From contig NZ_CP094466.1 in the NCBI RefSeq assembly GCF_023347255.1, positions 2,480,001 to 2,544,000 of the forward strand: a stretch of 64,000 nucleotides of DNA, written 5' to 3'. Position numbers and translations under genes: made by a program. Positions 59,290-64,000 of this stretch are shown in pieces. The notes below the pieces were generated by a model that saw only the letters and a program-made list of their open reading frames with translations, had not been told where the DNA came from and ran no database searches. Every line of letters starts with the position of its first letter. Positions within the stretch are counted from its first letter, which is position 1. Source of the stretch: Faecalibacterium sp. I4-3-84 (GTDB taxonomy: Bacteria; Bacillota; Clostridia; Oscillospirales; Ruminococcaceae).

Positions 59290-59318
59290 AGTATACGCTG
59301 AATCGCGTATTTTGTCAA
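59290..59318 (-). promoter_or_regulatory. Promoter of the RpiR-type gene with dyad in the spacer
   Basis: On the minus strand TTGACA (59313-59318) and TATACT (59290-59295) are 17 bp apart. The spacer holds an imperfect dyad TACGCGATTCAGCGTA, a likely site for the regulator itself. A second dyad GAATCAA-N8-TTGATTC lies at about 59262-59283. Confidence 0.7.
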
Positions 59319-59509
59319 TAAACATTTCGATGTATCCAACATGAAAGCGAAACATGTTTCAGCTTTTGCGAACAAGTTCAAAAAAAGTCCAATTCGGTAG
59401 ATTTTTTTGTGCAGAGTGATATAATCAAGCCATCGAAACGGTAAGGTGCACCCCCGAAACGAAGAGACAATTTGAAAAGAGAGATTCATGGAACGTTAGG
59501 AGAACACCA

Positions 59510-61105
59510 ATGAAACAAAAAGTTATGGATGCGATGCAGAGCTTTTCCAAAGCTTTGATGGGCCCCGTTCTGTTCCTGCCCATTGCGGGTATGCTGCAGG
59601 CGATTTCTTCGGTCATGAGCAACACGGCACTGGTGACAGAGGGCGGTGTTGTCTGGACCCTCGGCAAATTCATCAATGGCGGCGTTAGTGCAGTCATTGG
59701 CAATCTGGGTATCCTGTTCTGCGTGGGCATCGCAATGAGCCTTGCCAAAAAGCGCAAGGCAGATGCGGCATTTCTGGCACTGGTCAGCTATCTGGTCTGG
59801 CTGGCAGCCAATGCCCGCTGGCTGGATGTGGCAGGACTGACCATCGCCGGTGATACGGCAAGCGCTTTGTACGGCACCGGTCAGACCATCTGCCTCGGCT
59901 ATCACGTTACCGACATGGGCGTATTTCTGGGCATGATCCTTGGCGTGGTGGTGGCGCTGGTCCACAACCGCTTCATCGACACCGAGTTTGAAGGTGCCAT
60001 GGCCATGTACGGCAACAGCAAGTTCGTCTTTGTGGTGCTGCTGCCCATCGTTCTGGTCATGGCGGTGGTTGCCAGCTACGTCTGGCCTGTGGCTGCGGCG
60101 GGTATCAACGCCCTGACCGGTGTCATGGCAAGTGCAGGCGCGTTCGGCGTGTTCCTGTACGGTTTCTTGAACCGCGTGCTGATCCCCACGGGTCTGCATC
60201 ATCTGGTCTGGTCGCCCTTCCTCTACTCCGCACTGGGCGACAGCATGATCATCGGCGGTGAGCAGATCGTTGGCGCAAAGCCTGTGTTCCTTGCCCTGCT
60301 CAGTGACCCCAGCGTGGCAATGATGCGGGATTCCGCACGTTTTCTGACCTACGGTCTGATGAAGACCTTCGGCGTGATCGGCGTGGCAATGGCTTTTATC
60401 TCCACCGCCAAAAAGGAGAAGAAGGCTGCCACCAAGGCACAGATCATCCCGGCTACCCTTACCGCCTGTCTGGTGGGCGTGACCGAGCCGCTGGAATTTA
60501 CCTTCCTGTTTGCAGCTCCTGCGCTGTGGCTGGTGTACTCGGTTCTGGACGGTCTGTTCCAGATGATCGTTTACCTTATTGGCGTCCGGGTCTGCGCCAC
60601 CAACGGCATCATTGACTTTCTGGTGCTGAACCTGCCCGCAGGCATTGGCCGCACCCACTGGCCGCTGTACGTGCTGGTGGGTCTGGTGGAGATCGTGGTA
60701 ATGTACCTCGTTTTCCGCTTCCTCATCGTGAAGATGAACCTCAAGACCCCCGGCCGTGAGGACGGCGAAGAAGTCACCGACCTTGCCGCAAACGCAGCTG
60801 CCGTCAAGCAGCAGATTCGCAGCGGCGCAGCCGAAAAGACTGCTGCCAGCGCAAACGATGCACAGACCGCAGCCCATATCGTGGAAGGACTGGGCGGTGC
60901 AGAGAACATCCTGAACACCGATAACTGCATGACCCGTCTGCGAGTGCAGGTCAAGGATGCCGCTCTGGTCAAGGACAAGGAGTGGTTCAAGCCCACCGGC
61001 TCCGCAGGTCTTGTGGTAAAGGGCAACAACATCCAGATCATTTACGGCCCCAAAGTGGGAAAGATGCGTGCCATCGTGGACAGCTACCTTGGTCGCGCAG
61101 AATAA
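59510..61105 (+). CDS. PTS transporter EIICB, glucose/alpha-glucoside family
   Basis: A 531-residue membrane permease. The EIIC domain (residues about 1-410) has about ten helices, with GPVLFLPIAGMLQAISS near the start and GVTEPLEFTFLFAAP as the sugar-binding loop. A linker leads to a C-terminal EIIB domain (about 450-530) with the phosphorylated Cys in TDNCMTRLRVQVKD. No EIIA is fused, so it relies on another EIIA. It resembles MalX/GlvC-type carriers. Paired with the GH4 enzyme, it likely imports maltose-type sugars as 6-phosphates. A TATAAT (59420-59425) lies upstream without a good -35. Confidence 0.92.
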   Translation: MKQKVMDAMQSFSKALMGPVLFLPIAGMLQAISSVMSNTALVTEGGVVWTLGKFINGGVSAVIGNLGILFCVGIAMSLAKKRKADAAFLALVSYLVWLAANARWLDVAGLTIAGDTASALYGTGQTICLGYHVTDMGVFLGMILGVVVALVHNRFIDTEFEGAMAMYGNSKFVFVVLLPIVLVMAVVASYVWPVAAAGINALTGVMASAGAFGVFLYGFLNRVLIPTGLHHLVWSPFLYSALGDSMIIGGEQIVGAKPVFLALLSDPSVAMMRDSARFLTYGLMKTFGVIGVAMAFISTAKKEKKAATKAQIIPATLTACLVGVTEPLEFTFLFAAPALWLVYSVLDGLFQMIVYLIGVRVCATNGIIDFLVLNLPAGIGRTHWPLYVLVGLVEIVVMYLVFRFLIVKMNLKTPGREDGEEVTDLAANAAAVKQQIRSGAAEKTAASANDAQTAAHIVEGLGGAENILNTDNCMTRLRVQVKDAALVKDKEWFKPTGSAGLVVKGNNIQIIYGPKVGKMRAIVDSYLGRAE

Positions 61106-61158
61106 GATATCCGCTTTTATTCATCATACAAAAAACATTATAATAGGAGGCTTGCCTT

Positions 61159-62487
61159 ATGAAAACGTTCAAACTGGTCATCGCCGGCGGCGGCAGCACT
61201 TATACCCCCGGCATCGTCAAGAGCCTGCTGGTGCAGAAGGATCGCTTCAAGCTGAATGAGCTGGTGCTCTACGATAACAACGCAGAGCGTCAGGAGGCTG
61301 TGGGTGTCATCGTCCGCCATGTGGTGGAAATGTTCGACCCGGAACTGAAGCTGACCCTGACCACCGACCCGGAAGTTGCCATGACCGATGCAGATTTCAT
61401 CTTTGCACAGATGCGTGTCGGCCTGTACGCTATGCGTGAGCAGGACGAGAAAATCCCGCTGAAGTACGGCGTTGTGGGTCAGGAGACCTGCGGCCCTGGC
61501 GGTCTGGCTTACGGTCTGCGTACCATCTACCCCATGGTGGAGCTGATCGATTACTGCGAGAAGTACGCAAAGCCCACCTACTGGATCGTCAACTACTCCA
61601 ACCCCGCTGCCATCGTGGCAAAGGCAACCTTCCGTCTGCGCCCGAAGGCTCGTATCCTGAACATCTGCGATATGCCGGTTGCCATCGAGCGCAACATGGC
61701 CGAGATTCTGGAGTGCGACCGTCATGATCTGGAAGTGGACTACTTTGGTCTGAACCACTTCGGCTGGTTCACCAAGGTGCGCCTGAACGGTGAGGATGTG
61801 ACCGAGAAGCTCAAGAGCTATGTAGCAGAGCACGGCTATATGCCCCAGAACGCCAAGAGCGATGTGCTGCACAGCGATCCGTCCTGGCTGCACACCTACG
61901 CAAACGCCAAGAACATCTGCTCTGCTTTCCATGACTATCTGCCCAACACCTATATGCAGTACTACCTGCTGGGCGATGAAGTTGTAAAGAGCAGCGATCC
62001 CAACCACACCCGTGCCAATGAGGTCATGGAAGGCCGCGAGAAGCGCATCTTTGATGCTGTGGCAGATTATCGTGCCGGTAAGGACGTAGACCTGACCAAG
62101 TTCTTCGGCGGTGTGCACGGCGAGTTCATCGTGGACGTTGCCATGAGCCTTGCCTTCGACCTGCGCAAGCGCTATCTGGTCATGGTGGAAAACAACGGTG
62201 CTGTGGAGAACCTGCCCTCCGACGCCATGGTGGAGGTTCCCGCTTACATCACCGACCGCGGCCCGGAACCCGTGCGTGTGGGCGAGATTCCCACCTTCTA
62301 CAAGGGTCTGATCGAGCAGCAGGAGGCTGTGGAGAAGCTGATCGTGGATGCTGCTGTGGAGCACTCCTACGAGAAGGCACTGATGGCCTTTACTCTGTCC
62401 AAGACCGTGCCCAGCCTGCTGGTCGCCAAGAAGATCTTGGACGATATGATCGTTGCCAACAAGGCTTACTGGCCGGAGCTGCACTGA
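61159..62487 (+). CDS. 6-phospho-alpha-glucosidase, GH4 family
   Basis: This 442-residue cytoplasmic enzyme has the NAD-binding start LVIAGGGSTYTPGIVKSLL, the NPAAIV segment (IVNYSNPAAIVAKAT), the metal-site Cys in NICDMPVAIE and the metal-site His in GLNHFGWF. These match GlvA/MalH-type GH4 enzymes, which use NAD and Mn2+ for redox-assisted cleavage of alpha-glucoside 6-phosphates. AGGAGG precedes the ATG, 53 bp after the PTS gene. It processes the product of that PTS. Confidence 0.92.
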   Translation: MKTFKLVIAGGGSTYTPGIVKSLLVQKDRFKLNELVLYDNNAERQEAVGVIVRHVVEMFDPELKLTLTTDPEVAMTDADFIFAQMRVGLYAMREQDEKIPLKYGVVGQETCGPGGLAYGLRTIYPMVELIDYCEKYAKPTYWIVNYSNPAAIVAKATFRLRPKARILNICDMPVAIERNMAEILECDRHDLEVDYFGLNHFGWFTKVRLNGEDVTEKLKSYVAEHGYMPQNAKSDVLHSDPSWLHTYANAKNICSAFHDYLPNTYMQYYLLGDEVVKSSDPNHTRANEVMEGREKRIFDAVADYRAGKDVDLTKFFGGVHGEFIVDVAMSLAFDLRKRYLVMVENNGAVENLPSDAMVEVPAYITDRGPEPVRVGEIPTFYKGLIEQQEAVEKLIVDAAVEHSYEKALMAFTLSKTVPSLLVAKKILDDMIVANKAYWPELH

Positions 62488-62543
62488 TAAGTACTTCGTC
62501 AGCGGCTGATACCGGACAACTGAGCCCATAAAACATTGAACGT

Positions 62544-62585
62544 CTCCCCGGCATTCCTTCCAAGAAGGATGCCGGGGAGTTTTTT
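62544..62585 (+). terminator. Terminator of the PTS-GH4 operon
   Basis: Stem CTCCCCGGCATTCCTT with AAGGATGCCGGGGAG (one bulge), followed by six T. Confidence 0.9.
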
Positions 62586-62595
62586 GCTGTCATAT

Positions 62596-62712
62596 TTACA
62601 GGTATCTGCAGTCATCATATACGAATATCCCGATATCTCCGCATTCAAGTTCTTCGCAGCGCTTTACCCATACGATCTGTCCGCTATGATAACGTGGCTC
62701 TATACCATCCAT
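62596..62712 (-). pseudogene. S24 (LexA/CI-type) peptidase fragment
   Basis: Thirty-eight residues on the minus strand (GIEPRYHSGQIVWVKRCEEL, then ECGDIGIFVYDD) match the Ser-containing region of S24 repressor/peptidase domains, usually SMEPxYHDGDIV; the catalytic Ser position is Gly or Ile here. It ends at 62596 with CRYL, short of the usual C-terminus. It overlaps the start of the superoxide reductase frame on the other strand. Confidence 0.55.
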
Positions 62713-63033
62713 AACGCAGGCGTTCCGCTGGTCTGCTGCGGGGAGAAGATGAAAGAGCTGGTTCCCAATACGGTGGAAGCCAGCGGCGAGAAGCATCTGC
62801 CGGTGGCAGAGCTTTCCGGCAGTCGTCTCACGGTCACAGTGGGCGCGGTGGAGCACCCCATGGCGGATGTTCACTATATTCAGTGGATTTTTGTGGAGAC
62901 TGAGAACGGCGGGCAGATCCGCTATCTGAATCCGGGGCAGGCTCCCAACGTGGGGTTTGAACTGGGAAGTGAAAAGCCGGTGGCTGTTTACGCATACTGC
63001 AACCTGCATGGCCTTTGGATGACGAAACTCTGA
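62686..63033 (+). pseudogene. Desulfoferrodoxin/superoxide reductase, N-terminally truncated
   Basis: The 115-residue frame carries the Fe-binding superoxide reductase core: EKHLPV (His), HPMADVHYIQWIF (two His) and YCNLHGLW (Cys and His), so centre II ligands are complete. It also keeps GVPLVCCGEKM from the desulforedoxin domain but lacks the preceding CxxC-containing N-terminus (about 20 residues), where an inverted S24 fragment now lies. The ATG at 62686 has no ribosome binding site. It may be silent, or still make a one-iron enzyme if translated. Confidence 0.7.
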
Positions 63034-63046
63034 TACAATCAATGCA

Positions 63047-63081
63047 AACAGGGAGTGATTTGATGTCACTCCCTGTTTTTT
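63047..63081 (+). terminator. Rho-independent terminator
   Basis: AACAGGGAGTGA (63047-63058) pairs with TCACTCCCTGTT (63066-63077), followed by T. Confidence 0.92.
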
Positions 63082-63164
63082 GATGAGAACTTTATGCGGT
63101 TCTTTTGGTTCGGAACTGTGTATAAATGGGATGGATACAGTGATGAAAACACTTGCTATAATAT

Positions 63165-63342
63165 CGCCATGGCGCAAGTTTCAGTTGCGCAAGAGGGAAA
63201 ATTGCCTGAAATGCATTAAAGGCTGATAATACTCCGTGAGCTGCTCACAAGAGCAGCTCCATCGAGTCGCGGTCATTGTGCATTTTCAAGCTGAAAACAG
63301 GCCAGGACTTGGAAAAGGAGTCTCGGCCTGTTTGTGTTTTCG
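63165..63342 (+). ncRNA. Candidate structured small RNA or attenuator leader
   Basis: TATAAT at 63157-63162 is followed by 180 nt without a gene. Pairings seen: GCGCAA/TTGCGC (63172-63190), TGAAATGCA (63207-63215) with TGCATTTTCA (63279-63288) enclosing a perfect 9-bp hairpin GAGCTGCTC/GAGCAGCTC (63238-63259), and a terminator-like AACAGGCC/GGCCTGTT (63296-63332) with TTTGTGTTTT. The next gene starts 23 nt later. Confidence 0.5.
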
Positions 63343-63364
63343 GCGCAAAGGAAAGGATTGAACA

Positions 63365-63664
63365 ATGCGATTTGATGCAAAAGAATTCGGCGGACGTATC
63401 CGCAATTTGCGGAAAAAGAAGGGGATTACACAGGAACAGTTGAGTATAATGCTGAACGTTAGTGCGAATCATCTTGCAAAAGTTGAAACGGGAAGCCGCT
63501 GCTGCTCGATTGAGTTGCTGCAGGATCTTTCGTCCTGCCTGAATGTCAGAACGGACTATCTGCTGAACGGAGATGCACCGCATAACAACCATCTGAGGGA
63601 AAGACTGACGTTTCTTGCACAGGAATTAGAAAAGATTACGGCGGACCTCCCGGTATGGGGATAG
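63365..63664 (+). CDS. XRE-family transcriptional regulator
   Basis: A 99-residue protein with an N-terminal XRE helix-turn-helix (FGGRIRNLRKKKGITQEQLS, SANHLAKVETGSRCCSIELL, residues about 8-65) and a short helical tail (HLRERLTFLAQELEKIT). AAAGGAAAGG precedes the ATG. Single-domain regulators of this type are common; its target is unknown. It lies just after the structured leader. Confidence 0.88.
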   Translation: MRFDAKEFGGRIRNLRKKKGITQEQLSIMLNVSANHLAKVETGSRCCSIELLQDLSSCLNVRTDYLLNGDAPHNNHLRERLTFLAQELEKITADLPVWG

Positions 63665-63749
63665 GAAAAGCAAAATCCTCTTTTTCAATGTCCAAAAGCG
63701 TGGTAGAATAGGTAAAAGATTCAGTATCTGAAAAACGGAGCGCGCAACA

Positions 63750-64000
63750 ATGAAGATTCTGGTCAGCGCCTGCCTGCTGGGCGAAAACTGCAAATACAGC
63801 GGCGGAAACAATTACAATCAGGCGGTCTGTGATTTTGCGCGGGGGCATCAGGTGGTTCCGGTCTGCCCGGAGGTGCTGGGCGGCCTGCCCACACCGCGGT
63901 GCCCGGCGGAAATCGTGCAGGGCGTTGTCACGAACAAAGAGGGCATCAATGTGGACCGGGAGTTCCGAGCGGGCGCAGCCAAGGCCCTTGCCATCGCAAA
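63750..64000 (+). CDS. DUF523 family protein, N-terminal part (partial)
   Basis: The frame runs off the right edge after 83 codons. MKILVSACLLGENCKYSGGN is the typical DUF523 start (VSACLLG-xxCrYdG), followed by VVPVCPEVLGGLPTPRCPAE. Cysteines in ACLLGENC, CPE and RCPAE are conserved. Function is not established. GGAG precedes the ATG by about 9 nt. Confidence 0.9.
   Translation, partial: MKILVSACLLGENCKYSGGNNYNQAVCDFARGHQVVPVCPEVLGGLPTPRCPAEIVQGVVTNKEGINVDREFRAGAAKALAIA

Noticed and set aside
1-64000. CRISPR array
   Set aside because: No regularly spaced direct repeats and no cas genes were found on reading through.

Overview
The window looks like a chromosomal segment of a low-oxygen gut Firmicute, most likely Faecalibacterium or a close Oscillospiraceae relative. 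This is inferred from high-GC codon use with strong AAGGAG ribosome binding sites, a GGGtGRT-type protein beside an IscU-like protein, a SigK-like sigma factor, an alanine T-box before alaS, and a galacto-N-biose/lacto-N-biose (GNB/LNB) utilisation cluster. No rRNA gene or CRISPR array was seen.

Layout. 1-5.7 kb: end of an SPFH protein and a ribbon-helix-helix protein, then an envelope polysaccharide control block (LCP protein, secreted protein, chain-length/BY-kinase modulator, BY-kinase, PHP phosphatase) and a regulator whose receiver domain has Asn where the phosphoacceptor Asp belongs. 5.8-19.7 kb: hisS, an MFS carrier, the IscU-like/GGGtGRT pair, a lipoprotein flavin reductase with a NusG-II partner, a MacAB-like efflux operon, an SLH protein and ComF. 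19.8-20.6 kb: tRNA-Pro(GGG) followed by a truncated tyrosine integrase. 20.6-28.8 kb: the GNB/LNB island (NahK kinase and AraC regulator on the minus strand; substrate-binding protein, two permeases, a small membrane protein and the phosphorylase LnpA on the plus strand). 28.8-29.5 kb: scraps of an HsdR gene and of phage-like genes. 29.8-40.7 kb: core genes (secreted C39-like protein, RluA-type synthase, T-box and alaS, HIT protein, phosphoribosyltransferase, comEC, holA, RNase M5, SigK-like factor).

40.8-58.4 kb is a strongly decayed integrative/conjugative element. It holds an internally deleted serine recombinase, a RepA_N fragment, ParA with two in-frame related 75-bp insertions, ParB cut and abutting a truncated YodL-domain protein, and an in-frame chimera of an N6-methyltransferase tail with a MOB-P relaxase that has lost its N-terminus. 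Cargo includes an SDR oxidoreductase, an AAA ATPase with a coiled-coil neighbour, a nuclease-helicase broken by two frameshifts, a cysteine hydrolase and a macro-domain protein. An IS110-family element with a probable bridge-RNA leader sits inside it.

58.4-64 kb: an RpiR-type regulator divergent from an alpha-glucoside PTS and a GH4 6-phospho-glucosidase; a superoxide reductase that lost its N-terminus against an inverted S24-peptidase fragment; a candidate structured small RNA; an XRE regulator; and the start of a DUF523 gene.

The most unusual signal is the pair of related, hairpin-forming, frame-preserving 75-bp insertions in parA (41808-41882 and 42162-42236). All family calls are by eye from sequence motifs; nothing was searched against a database.
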